Source of the DNA: an uncultured bacterium
GTDB lineage: Bacteria; Cyanobacteriota; Vampirovibrionia; Gastranaerophilales; Gastranaerophilaceae
NCBI GenBank assembly: GCA_902798645.1
Contig: CADBXV010000011.1
Span: 1 to 33,626, forward strand
Direction of reading: 5' to 3'
Length of the DNA: 33,626 bases
Shown here: one piece after another, positions 23,226-30,193 of the stretch
How the letters are laid out: each line of letters begins with the position of its first letter
Numbering within the stretch: the stretch's first letter is position 1
The notes under the pieces: generated by a model
Databases searched by the model: none
Told to the model about the DNA's origin: nothing
Seen by the model: only the letters and a program-made list of their open reading frames with translations
Program-made: the position numbers and the translations under genes

Positions 23226-23592
23226 GCAACAATTTGAACAACTTATCTTGCAATATCAACAATTGTTAAACGGAGCGGAAGAAATTGCAAAAATGATTGA
23301 AAAAGAAGATTTTGACAGTGCAATTACTCTTCTAAGATCACGGGAACAGTTATTTATGAACTGCAAATGCATGCGAAGATATTTAGAGCTTACTCAAATT
23401 CAGCAAAAACAGCTTGATAAAATATTGGATGAAATTCGAAATTCAGAATTAAAAAATATAAAAGCCTTGGAAAAGGGTATGGATAATATACAGCTAGAAT
23501 TATCAAAAACACAAAAATCGCAAAAGCTTCAACAAGCGTATGGAGCATTTGGAGAGGGATCCAACGGAAATTTAGTAAATTTTGAAGACTAA
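23215..23592 (+). CDS. FliT-like flagellar protein
   Basis: A 125-residue, entirely helical protein (MQSEQQFEQLILQYQQLLNG, then EEIAKMIEKEDFDSAITLLRSREQL, and a Gln/Lys-rich long helix). Short helical proteins in this position, after fliS and overlapping it, are FliT-type chaperones of the FliD cap. Sequence similarity is too weak to prove it. I take ATG 23215, which has CCGGAG upstream and an 11-bp overlap with fliS; an upstream ATG at 23152 would run far into fliS without a ribosome site. Confidence 0.65.
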   Translation: MQSEQQFEQLILQYQQLLNGAEEIAKMIEKEDFDSAITLLRSREQLFMNCKCMRRYLELTQIQQKQLDKILDEIRNSELKNIKALEKGMDNIQLELSKTQKSQKLQQAYGAFGEGSNGNLVNFED

Positions 23593-23769
23593 GTTAAAAT
23601 TTCTGAATGTTTATTTTAGACATGCCGAATTTGTTTCTGTGTTTTGTTTTGAGAAAAAATTTTATATTAAATTCCAGAAAAAATCATACTTTTAGGTGAA
23701 AAAAAGACTTGCAATCTTTTATTAAAGCGCTATAATAGTCCTTGTAAAATTTAAGAAAGGAATTTTATA
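23593..23769. other. Intergenic region before HU gene
   Basis: 177 bp, non-coding. No convincing terminator is seen after the FliT-like gene. The distal part holds the HU promoter (23709-23736). Confidence 0.5.
23709..23736 (+). promoter_or_regulatory. Promoter of HU gene
   Basis: TTGCAA (23709-23714), 16-bp spacer, perfect TATAAT (23731-23736). The start point would be near 23743, giving a leader of about 27 nt with a GAAAGGA Shine-Dalgarno. Confidence 0.7.
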
Positions 23770-24048
23770 ATGAACAAAGAAGAATTAGTATCAGAAATTT
23801 CAAAAAAAGCAAAAGTTACTCAAAAAGAAGCTAACGAAGTATTATCAGCTTTAATAGAAACAGTTCAAAAAACTGTATCAAAAGGTAAAAAAGTAACTTT
23901 AGTAGGTTTTGGTACATTTGAACCACGTAAGAGAGCAGCTAGAAATGGCAGAAATCCTCAAACAGGTAAAGCTATTAAGATTCCTGCAAAGACAGTTCCT
24001 GTATTCTCTGCTGGTAAGAAATTCAAAGAAGTTGTTAACGGAAAATAA
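23770..24048 (+). CDS. hup: DNA-binding protein HU
   Basis: A 92-residue HU/IHF-family histone-like protein that bends and compacts DNA as a dimer. It has MNKEELVSEISKKAKVTQKEANEVL, then KGKKVTLVGFGTFEPRKRAARNGRNPQTGKAIKIPAKTVPVF (the beta-arm with the GRNPxTG and Pro-intercalation tip) and SAGKKFKEVV. Full length. It has a strong promoter and is flanked by an excellent terminator, so it is an independent, highly expressed unit. Confidence 0.98.
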   Translation: MNKEELVSEISKKAKVTQKEANEVLSALIETVQKTVSKGKKVTLVGFGTFEPRKRAARNGRNPQTGKAIKIPAKTVPVFSAGKKFKEVVNGK

Positions 24049-24071
24049 TTAATAACTTTTAAAGAAAATTT

Positions 24072-24106
24072 AAAGGCACAAACTGTCAGTTTGTGCCTTT
24101 ATTTTG
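24072..24106 (+). terminator. Rho-independent terminator of HU gene
   Basis: A perfect 13-bp stem (AAAGGCACAAACT at 24072-24084 and its complement at 24088-24100) with a GTC loop, followed by ATTTTG. It ends only 16 nt before the next start codon. Confidence 0.93.
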
Positions 24107-24121
24107 TGCTAGAATTTATGT

Positions 24122-25213
24122 ATGAAGATTTCGCCTTTTAAAGTTGAAGAATGGATGAACAGGTATGAATCAGGTGCGTTGTATGATTTAACAACAACCT
24201 GTATTAAGCCTTTAACAATAAACGAGTTATGTGGTCATGTAGGAATTAATGCATTTGATATTCCGTTAACTTATGGTGATATTACCGGTTCAGAGCGACT
24301 TAAAAATAATATAAAATCTTTGTATTCAAATCAAGAATTAAATAATATTACGGTAACACATGGCGCAATAGGTGCAAATCAGTTGGTATACTATTCGCTG
24401 CTTGAAAAAGGGGATGAGGTTGTTTGTGTAGTACCTGCATATCAGCAGCATTATTCGATTCCTGACTCAATAGGTGCGGATGTAAAAATGTATTTTTTGA
24501 AGGAGAAGAACAATTGGCTTCCTGATTTGGAAGAATTGTTCACTGTTGTAACATCAAAAACAAAACTTTTATGCATAAATAATCCCAATAATCCAACCGG
24601 TTCGGTTATGCCTAATTGGTTAATTGAAGAGCTGGCGGAAAGAGCAAAACAAAAAAACGTATGGATATTATCTGATGAGGCATACAGAGGACTTAATATG
24701 ATAGGTAATCCTTATTCGCAATCTATAGCGGATATTTATTCCAAAGGCATTTCAGTCGGGAGTATGTCAAAAACTTATTCACTTCCCGGGTTAAGATTAG
24801 GATGGGTTTGTGCGAGAGAAGATTTAATTAATGAAATTAACCATCAAAGGCAATATAATACTATAAGTGTAGGTGTTTTAGATGATTATTTTGCATCTGT
24901 CGCATTAGAAAACCGAAATTTAATTCAAGAACGAAATTTTAAAATAATGCAGTCCGGAATTAAAACTTTCACGGATTGGTTAACTAAGGAAGATAATGTA
25001 GAGTGTGTAATTCCAAACGGCGGAACAACTGCGCTTGTAAAATATAAAAAAGACATGTTGTCAAGAGAATTATGCAGGAGATTGCAAAACCGAACAGGTG
25101 TTGCATTGCTTCCCGGTGAAACAATGGAGATGGAAGGGTACGTCAGAATAGGTTTTTGTGCAGTCGCTTTAGAGCAAGCTTTGGGTTTATTTTCAGAATT
25201 TTTACGAAGTTGA
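24122..25213 (+). CDS. PLP-dependent aminotransferase, class I/II
   Basis: A 363-residue fold-type I enzyme. The PLP lysine is Lys217 in GSMSKTYSLPGLRLGW; NNPNNPTG (about 153-160), SDEAYRG (Asp185, Tyr188) and Arg225 are the other cofactor and substrate contacts, and the C-terminal YVRIGFC carries the carboxylate-binding Arg. The family includes aspartate, aromatic and cysteine-desulfhydrase-like enzymes, so substrate cannot be fixed. No Shine-Dalgarno precedes the ATG; TAGAAT (24110-24115) ends 6 nt upstream and lies right behind the HU terminator, so this transcript may be leaderless. Confidence 0.92.
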   Translation: MKISPFKVEEWMNRYESGALYDLTTTCIKPLTINELCGHVGINAFDIPLTYGDITGSERLKNNIKSLYSNQELNNITVTHGAIGANQLVYYSLLEKGDEVVCVVPAYQQHYSIPDSIGADVKMYFLKEKNNWLPDLEELFTVVTSKTKLLCINNPNNPTGSVMPNWLIEELAERAKQKNVWILSDEAYRGLNMIGNPYSQSIADIYSKGISVGSMSKTYSLPGLRLGWVCAREDLINEINHQRQYNTISVGVLDDYFASVALENRNLIQERNFKIMQSGIKTFTDWLTKEDNVECVIPNGGTTALVKYKKDMLSRELCRRLQNRTGVALLPGETMEMEGYVRIGFCAVALEQALGLFSEFLRS

Positions 25214-25232
25214 TTATATTATCTTTAGTGTA

Positions 25233-25261
25233 TTGTAATTATCTTATTCTGGTTTTATAAT
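25233..25261 (+). promoter_or_regulatory. Promoter of GHL10 gene
   Basis: TTGTAA (25233-25238), 17-bp spacer, perfect TATAAT (25256-25261), 22 bp before the ATG at 25284. Confidence 0.7.
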
Positions 25262-25283
25262 ATTCTTAATCAGGAATTTGGGG

Positions 25284-27074
25284 ATGGAGAGAATTTTTCG
25301 TAAATTATTTATTATATTAATATTTTCAATATTTTGTGCTGTGGTACAAGCACAAAATATTTATGAACCTTACATTCCTCAAGAAAATGAAGTTATTTTT
25401 AATCAGTCATCATTCCCGATTGATGTAATCGATCCTCAATCAAGTACGAATGCAAAAGGTGCAAATTATCCCGGATTAAGAGGAGCAAACCAGCTGGTGG
25501 TATATACTCCTGCTTTTGGTTTCAGAACAAATACAAACGAATTTGGAACAGAGGCGGTTATAACAGGAGATACCGTTTCTGCACTAAGCGGAGCAGACTC
25601 TTTAATACCTGCAAATGGAATAGTAATAAGCGGACATGGCAAAGCAAAAAAATGGATTAACGAAAATGTAATGGTAGGCTCAAAAATATATATTGATACA
25701 GAAAATAAACTAATTACCTCCTATATAACTTCTGATACTTTTTTATACGGTGCAAGAGAAAAAGTAAAAGAAGTTGATAATATGATGTTTTATTATGCAA
25801 AAAATTCTTCGATTAACCAGCGAAAAGCAGAACAAAACTTGAATAGAGCAAAAGAATACATTTTTAGAGCTCAAAAAGATAGTAATGATTCCCAAAAATA
25901 CGCATCAAAGGCTATAGAGTATGCTGACCTAGCTATGTCTACAGTGATTCCGTATAATCCTTATGAACTGAAAGGTGTGTGGATAAGACCTACATACTAT
26001 AGCATGGAAGAAATTGTATCTGTTTTGGACAGACTTGCTGATGCAGGAATAAACAATATATTTATAGAAACTTACTATCACGGTCAAACAATATTTCCAT
26101 CAAGAACAATGTCCGAGTATGGTTTCATTAAACAAAATCCTGAGTATGCAGGTTTTGATCCTTTAAGAATCTGGATAACAGAAGCTCATCGCAGAGGCAT
26201 AAAAGTCCATATTTGGTTTGAAACATTTTATGTCGGTAACAAACCGCCGGAATCAAATCCAAAATATATTCTTGCAGTAAAGCCTGAATGGGCAAATTAT
26301 CAAAAAAGAAATGTTGATTCAGAAACAATACCATACTCTGTTTCAGAACATAACGGCTACTTTATAGATCCGGCAAATCCGGAGGTTCAAGCTTTTCTTT
26401 ATAATTTAATAGATGAGATTATTTTAAGATACAGACCTGACGGCATCAATCTTGATTATATCAGATATCCTCAGTCTTTAGCACCTAATTACTCTAATTA
26501 TGATATGTCAAATTGGGGCTATACAAAATATGCAAGAGAAGAATTCAAAAAAATGTATGAGATTGATCCTGTTGAATTAACAGATGACGATGCTCTTTGG
26601 TATCAGTGGAAGATGTATCGAGCAGGAAAAGTAACTGATTTTGTGAGAAGAATAGGAAGACTTGCAAGGATGAACGGCATTACAGCGACAGCTGTAATAT
26701 TTCCTAATCAGCAAATGGCATATGATACAAAATTGCAAGATTGGAAAACTTGGTCAACAAATGATTTTATAGATGGTTTTACACCGCTGTTATTAACTTG
26801 TGATGATAAAACTGCAATGAACTTGTTAGGTAATGTATTAAGAAGTAAAGCGGCAGGCACAAAACTTTATGCAGGATTGTTTGTTACATTTATGAACGGT
26901 TCAAATGCAGATTTGATTAAACAAATTCATGCATCAAGAAGATGCGCTGTAAACGGATTGATAATATTTGACTATGCTCATTTAAAAGACAGTTATGTAG
27001 ATGTTCTTACTCAAAGTATATTCAGACCGATATCCAGAGAAGTGTATAGCAGAGGATCAAGACGTGGAAGATAA
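25284..27074 (+). CDS. Exported GHL10 (DUF187, YngK-like) glycoside-hydrolase-family protein
   Basis: A 596-residue protein. Residues 1-23 form a signal peptide (MERIFRKLFIILIFSIFCAV, cleavage near VQA-QN). Residues about 55-150 hold a beta-rich N-terminal domain with VISGHGKAKKWINENVMVGSKI, seen in NAGPA-type and cyanobacterial GHL10 proteins. A helical linker follows, then a TIM-barrel GHL10 domain from ELKGVWIRPTYYSMEEIVSVLDRL, with HRRGIKVHIWFETFYVG, PDGINLDYIRYP (catalytic-loop Asp) and a late GLIIFDYAHLKDSYVD. GHL10 members are thought to act on cell-wall or envelope glycans. I chose ATG 25284 because AGGA lies 8 nt upstream; the TTG at 25278 is too close to it. Confidence 0.9.
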   Translation: MERIFRKLFIILIFSIFCAVVQAQNIYEPYIPQENEVIFNQSSFPIDVIDPQSSTNAKGANYPGLRGANQLVVYTPAFGFRTNTNEFGTEAVITGDTVSALSGADSLIPANGIVISGHGKAKKWINENVMVGSKIYIDTENKLITSYITSDTFLYGAREKVKEVDNMMFYYAKNSSINQRKAEQNLNRAKEYIFRAQKDSNDSQKYASKAIEYADLAMSTVIPYNPYELKGVWIRPTYYSMEEIVSVLDRLADAGINNIFIETYYHGQTIFPSRTMSEYGFIKQNPEYAGFDPLRIWITEAHRRGIKVHIWFETFYVGNKPPESNPKYILAVKPEWANYQKRNVDSETIPYSVSEHNGYFIDPANPEVQAFLYNLIDEIILRYRPDGINLDYIRYPQSLAPNYSNYDMSNWGYTKYAREEFKKMYEIDPVELTDDDALWYQWKMYRAGKVTDFVRRIGRLARMNGITATAVIFPNQQMAYDTKLQDWKTWSTNDFIDGFTPLLLTCDDKTAMNLLGNVLRSKAAGTKLYAGLFVTFMNGSNADLIKQIHASRRCAVNGLIIFDYAHLKDSYVDVLTQSIFRPISREVYSRGSRRGR

Positions 27075-27270
27075 CAGTAACGAACAACAAAATTTAAGAA
27101 AGTTTATAGGTGTGTGGTTTGACTGTTGTCACACATATGGAAGACTGTATAAAAACAAAGAGGGTACGCAATATACAGGCAGATGTCCAAAGTGTATGCG
27201 TTATGTACATGTAAATATTGATGAAAATAGCAGTAAAGCTACAAACAGAAGATTTTTTAGAGGAAGCTAA
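27064..27270 (+). CDS. Small zinc-ribbon-like protein
   Basis: About 68 residues from GTG 27064, which has AGAGGA 7 nt upstream and overlaps the GHL10 stop by 11 bp. The core GVWFDCCHTYGRLYKNKEG then GRCPKCMRYVHVNI has CC and C-x-x-C pairs about 22 apart, an obvious zinc-ribbon arrangement. The fold seems to be a conserved lineage family, with the aromatic VWFDCCHxYGRLY block, but its function is unknown. An ATG in the same frame at 27001 would extend it deep into the GHL10 gene and has no ribosome site. Translational coupling to the exported GHL10 protein suggests a linked role. Confidence 0.75.
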   Translation: MEDNSNEQQNLRKFIGVWFDCCHTYGRLYKNKEGTQYTGRCPKCMRYVHVNIDENSSKATNRRFFRGS

Positions 27271-27316
27271 TGGGGTAAAAACAGAAGTGTGCATTTCAAT
27301 AAACGAATATAAGATA

Positions 27317-27343
27317 GTAGGGTGCGGTGTGCTGCACCGACAA
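27317..27343 (+). repeat. GTAG-hairpin element, copy c
   Basis: GTAG (27317-27320), stem GGTGC (27321-27325) / GCACC (27334-27338), loop of 8, then GACAA. It ends 36 nt before the M20 peptidase ATG. An alternative inner pairing CGGTG / CACCG is also possible. Confidence 0.65.
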
Positions 27344-27379
27344 GAGCAATAGGAGAATTCAACAACAAGGAGGTCTTCA

Positions 27380-28663
27380 ATGACAGTTATATTGGATAAT
27401 TTAAGAAACGAAAACGAAGTTTTAGATATTTTTTGCAATTTGGTATCAATCCCTTCACCTTCATTGAAGGAAGATAAGGTTATTGATTGGATTTTGAACT
27501 ATTGCAAGAAAAACAATATAAACGGTAAAAAAGATAATTACGGAAATATATATATTCACGTACCTGCAACAGATGAAACCAAAGAACCTATAATGCTATC
27601 ATCACATATGGATGTAGTAGGTGATGACAGTCCTGTTGTGATTTATCTTGATGAAGAAGGTTTTATTCATGCAAAAGGCAGAACTCTTGGTGCTGATGAT
27701 AAAGTTGGTGTCGCTTGTGCATTGATGCTGGCAAAGGAACTTGCAAACGGATTGACACCTCACCCAGATCATCTTCAAGCGAGGGAGAATTTAATACCTC
27801 ATGGCGGTTTAGAGATAACTTTTACACGTGACGAAGAAACCGGCATGAGTGGGATTGAACATGTTGAGTTTGATAATATTTTATCAAAATATGTTCTTGT
27901 AAATGATGCAGATAAATTAGGTCAATTACAAATCTCAGGAGCAAGTTATACCAATGCAAAAATTACGGTTAAAGGCTTAAAAGGCGGTCATTCCGGTATA
28001 GATATCGGTGATAAAACAAGATTAAACGCAGCAAAACTTATTGCGGAACTTATTGCAGAATTTCCTCAAGGTGTTTTCTTTGAAGATGAAACAGGTGTTA
28101 TAACTTCTTGCAATCTTGGCGCAATTGTCGCCGGCGGAATTCAAAACTCAGTTGCATCTATTGTTGAGAAAGGAATTAAAACAAATGATTATATAACAGA
28201 GATTATGAAAAAAACTTCTACAAATATAATTAATGTTTTGGGTATGGCATCTTATTCAATAAGAAGTGCAAGTATTGAAAAAGAAAATGAATTAAAGGCT
28301 TTGATGTCATCAATTGTTGATAAATTTAATAAAAAATATGAGAGTCTGGCAGAGGCTCAAATAGAGTTTGAAATACATTTACCACCGTTTGAAAGAGCTA
28401 AAGACGACAGGATAGAAGTTGTGCATACAAAAGCTTGCGAAAAAGCAGGTATTAAAAATGATATATCTTCATTCCACGCAGGTGCAGAAACCCATATTTA
28501 TTGCCAGCATAAAAATTCTAAAGGAGAAACTTTTATGCCTATGCTTTTAGGGCTGGCTGATGTTTATAATATGCACTCAGCTAATGAAAAAGTAGATTAT
28601 AAGTCTTTACTGAAAGGGTACGAAGTTATAAAAAATACTTTTATAGTTTTTAATGAAAATTAA
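27380..28663 (+). CDS. M20 family metallopeptidase (PepT/PepD-like)
   Basis: A 427-residue di-zinc exopeptidase. Metal and catalytic motifs are in order: MLSSHMDVVGD (His76, Asp78), TLGADDKVGVA (Asp106), FTRDEETGMSGI (Glu152, Glu153), VNDADKLG (Asp) and SSFHAGAETHIY (late His). An inserted dimerisation domain contains VKGLKGGHSGIDIG. The GADDKVG and HSG strings place it between tripeptidase T and Xaa-His dipeptidase (PepD) subfamilies; GGHSG(I/M)DI is more PepD-like. It likely acts in cytosolic peptide turnover. A perfect AAGGAGGT Shine-Dalgarno precedes the ATG. Confidence 0.92.
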   Translation: MTVILDNLRNENEVLDIFCNLVSIPSPSLKEDKVIDWILNYCKKNNINGKKDNYGNIYIHVPATDETKEPIMLSSHMDVVGDDSPVVIYLDEEGFIHAKGRTLGADDKVGVACALMLAKELANGLTPHPDHLQARENLIPHGGLEITFTRDEETGMSGIEHVEFDNILSKYVLVNDADKLGQLQISGASYTNAKITVKGLKGGHSGIDIGDKTRLNAAKLIAELIAEFPQGVFFEDETGVITSCNLGAIVAGGIQNSVASIVEKGIKTNDYITEIMKKTSTNIINVLGMASYSIRSASIEKENELKALMSSIVDKFNKKYESLAEAQIEFEIHLPPFERAKDDRIEVVHTKACEKAGIKNDISSFHAGAETHIYCQHKNSKGETFMPMLLGLADVYNMHSANEKVDYKSLLKGYEVIKNTFIVFNEN

Positions 28664-28733
28664 AATTTTAAGTAGCAAAAATTTTTTTTACGTGTTTTTA
28701 TTTACGATAACAGACAAAATAAAGAGGCGAAAA

Positions 28734-28958
28734 ATGCTAAACTCAGTAGATAATGTAAGCTTTGGAAGTTGGAGAACAGTAAAAATGTTTCTCCCCAGAA
28801 GAATTGTTGGCTATTCAACTCATACCCCAAAAGAAGCAGCGAGGTCTTATGGGTATTTTATGCCCAAAGAACAAAAACAAAATCCGATAAAAAGATTTTT
28901 TAACAGGATGATAGAACAATACAAAGGTATTCATGATGCAATGAAACCTGAAAAATAA
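28734..28958 (+). CDS. Hypothetical 74-residue basic protein
   Basis: No family recognised. From ATG 28734 (GAGGCG Shine-Dalgarno about 6 nt upstream) the product reads MLNSVDNVSFGSWRTVKMFL, then a basic, aromatic stretch with KEAARSYGYFMPKEQKQNPI and an amphipathic C-terminal helix (RFFNRMIEQYKGIHDAM). An upstream ATG at 28653 would add 27 residues and overlap the M20 gene, but has no ribosome site. The N-terminal NVSFG motif resembles those of two other small proteins here. Confidence 0.65.
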   Translation: MLNSVDNVSFGSWRTVKMFLPRRIVGYSTHTPKEAARSYGYFMPKEQKQNPIKRFFNRMIEQYKGIHDAMKPEK

Positions 28959-29143
28959 GTAATGGATAGTGCAACAGTAAAGACTTTTAAACATAAATAA
29001 CAGGATAACCTTTTTACAAAAATTTACATTAGATATTCCTTATGTTTGTAATTTACCTAATTTTTATGTATATTAAATAAAGTGTAAATTTTACAACATA
29101 GTAGGTCGGATTTACTAATCTGACAAAACATAGGAAATATAAG
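28959..29143. other. glyQ leader and promoter region
   Basis: 185 bp, non-coding. TTGTAA (29046-29051), 17-bp spacer, TATATT (29069-29074) forms a likely promoter. A perfect TGTAAA-T-TTTACA palindrome at 29083-29095 covers the predicted start point, and hairpin copy d follows at 29101-29128. I see no T-box (no GGTGG-type antiterminator). Confidence 0.5.
29101..29128 (+). repeat. GTAG-hairpin element, copy d
   Basis: GTAG (29101-29104), stem GTCGGATT / AATCTGAC (29105-29112 / 29117-29124) with one G-T wobble, loop TACT, flank AAAA. It lies 15 nt upstream of the glyQ ATG. Confidence 0.75.
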
Positions 29144-30019
29144 ATGGCGCTAAATTTTCAAGATTTGATTTTAAATTTGTCACGTTTTTGGTCTGATTAT
29201 GGTTGCATAATTCAACAGCCTTATGATATTGAAAAAGGTGCATCAACAATGAATCCTGCAACTTTTTTAAGAGCATTAGGGCCTGAACCGTGGCAAACTG
29301 CAATGGTTGAGCCTTGCAGACGTCCTACTGATGCAAGATACGGAGAAAATCCTAACAGGTTAGGACATTATTTTCAATATCAGGTTATATTAAAACCTTC
29401 TCCTGATAACGCTCAAGAACTTTATTTAAAGAGTTTGGAAGCAATGGGCATTGATTTAAGCAAACATGATGTAAGATTTGTTGAAGACAATTGGGAATCT
29501 CCGACTCTTGGTGCTGCCGGTGTAGGTTGGGAAGTTTGGCTTGACGGGATGGAAATTACTCAGTTTACATATTTCCAACAAGTAGGCGGTTTGGAAGTTA
29601 AGCCTGTTGCATTGGAGATAACTTACGGTTTAGAGAGAATTGCTATGTATATTCAAAACAAAGAATCTGTATTTGATATTATGTGGAATAATACTCTTAA
29701 ATACGGTGATATTTATCTTCAAAATGAAATTGAACAATCAAAATATAACTTTGAATATTCTGATGCAGAAAGACTTTTCAGCCTATTTGATTCATACCAA
29801 AAAGAAGTAGATAATTGCGTAAATGCTGAACTTGTTCTTCCTGCTTATGATTATGTTCTTAAATGCTCTCATACATTCAACTTACTTGATGCAAGAGGTG
29901 TAATCTCTAAAGATGAACGTATAAACTTTATTAATAGAGTTCGTACAATGGCATCTGCTGTTGCAAAGCTTTATGTAGAGCAAAGAGAAAAACTAGGTTT
30001 TCCGCTTTGCAAGGGGTAA
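29144..30019 (+). CDS. glyQ: Glycyl-tRNA synthetase alpha subunit
   Basis: A 291-residue class II aminoacyl-tRNA synthetase catalytic subunit of the bacterial alpha2beta2 type. [80 protein letters not shown] and [34 protein letters not shown] are diagnostic. It must work with the GlyS beta subunit, but no glyS gene follows: the downstream neighbours are amino-acid permeases. A GGAAAT spacing sequence and a hairpin sit in the leader. Confidence 0.98.
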   Translation: MALNFQDLILNLSRFWSDYGCIIQQPYDIEKGASTMNPATFLRALGPEPWQTAMVEPCRRPTDARYGENPNRLGHYFQYQVILKPSPDNAQELYLKSLEAMGIDLSKHDVRFVEDNWESPTLGAAGVGWEVWLDGMEITQFTYFQQVGGLEVKPVALEITYGLERIAMYIQNKESVFDIMWNNTLKYGDIYLQNEIEQSKYNFEYSDAERLFSLFDSYQKEVDNCVNAELVLPAYDYVLKCSHTFNLLDARGVISKDERINFINRVRTMASAVAKLYVEQREKLGFPLCKG

Positions 30020-30022
30020 ATT

Positions 30023-30056
30023 AAGGCGCTATGGCACTAAGATACTAAGGCACTAG
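30023..30056 (+). repeat. Degenerate short tandem repeat
   Basis: Four imperfect 8-9-bp units (AAGGCGCTA, TGGCACTAA, GATACTAA, GGCACTAG) directly after the glyQ stop codon. Confidence 0.45.
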
Positions 30057-30074
30057 GAATATATAACGTAGAAA

Positions 30075-30100
30075 GTAGGGTGCATTTTAATGCACCAACA
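30075..30100 (+). repeat. GTAG-hairpin element, copy e
   Basis: GTAG (30075-30078), perfect 8-bp stem GGTGCATT / AATGCACC (30079-30086 / 30089-30096) with a TT loop, flank AACA. Confidence 0.8.
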
Positions 30101-30120
30101 AAAAGAAAAACTTTAAGAAT

Positions 30121-30175
30121 ATAGGTCGGGTTTTAACCCGACAAAAAGTATTTGTCGGATTAAAACCCGACCTAT
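30121..30175. repeat. Head-to-head pair of hairpin elements (BIME-like palindrome)
   Basis: Copy f1 (plus) is ATAG, GTCGGGTT / AACCCGAC, ACAA-type flank, at 30121-30145. Copy f2 is the same element on the minus strand at 30151-30175. Each arm is 25 bp; they are reverse complements with a single difference at 30159, and 5 nt (AAGTA) lies between. It ends 18 nt before the first permease start. Confidence 0.85.
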
Positions 30176-30193
30176 AAATTAGAAAGGGTAATG

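Noticed and set aside
27094-27438. 114-codon minus-strand open frame across the zinc-ribbon gene and the M20 start
   Set aside because: It spans two real plus-strand genes and a repeat hairpin, has low-complexity Ser/Thr/Ile composition and no start signals.
28959-29143. T-box riboswitch before glyQ
   Set aside because: The 185-bp leader has no T-box sequence, no specifier-loop-like stem and no terminator/antiterminator pair; only a small palindrome and a repeat hairpin are seen.
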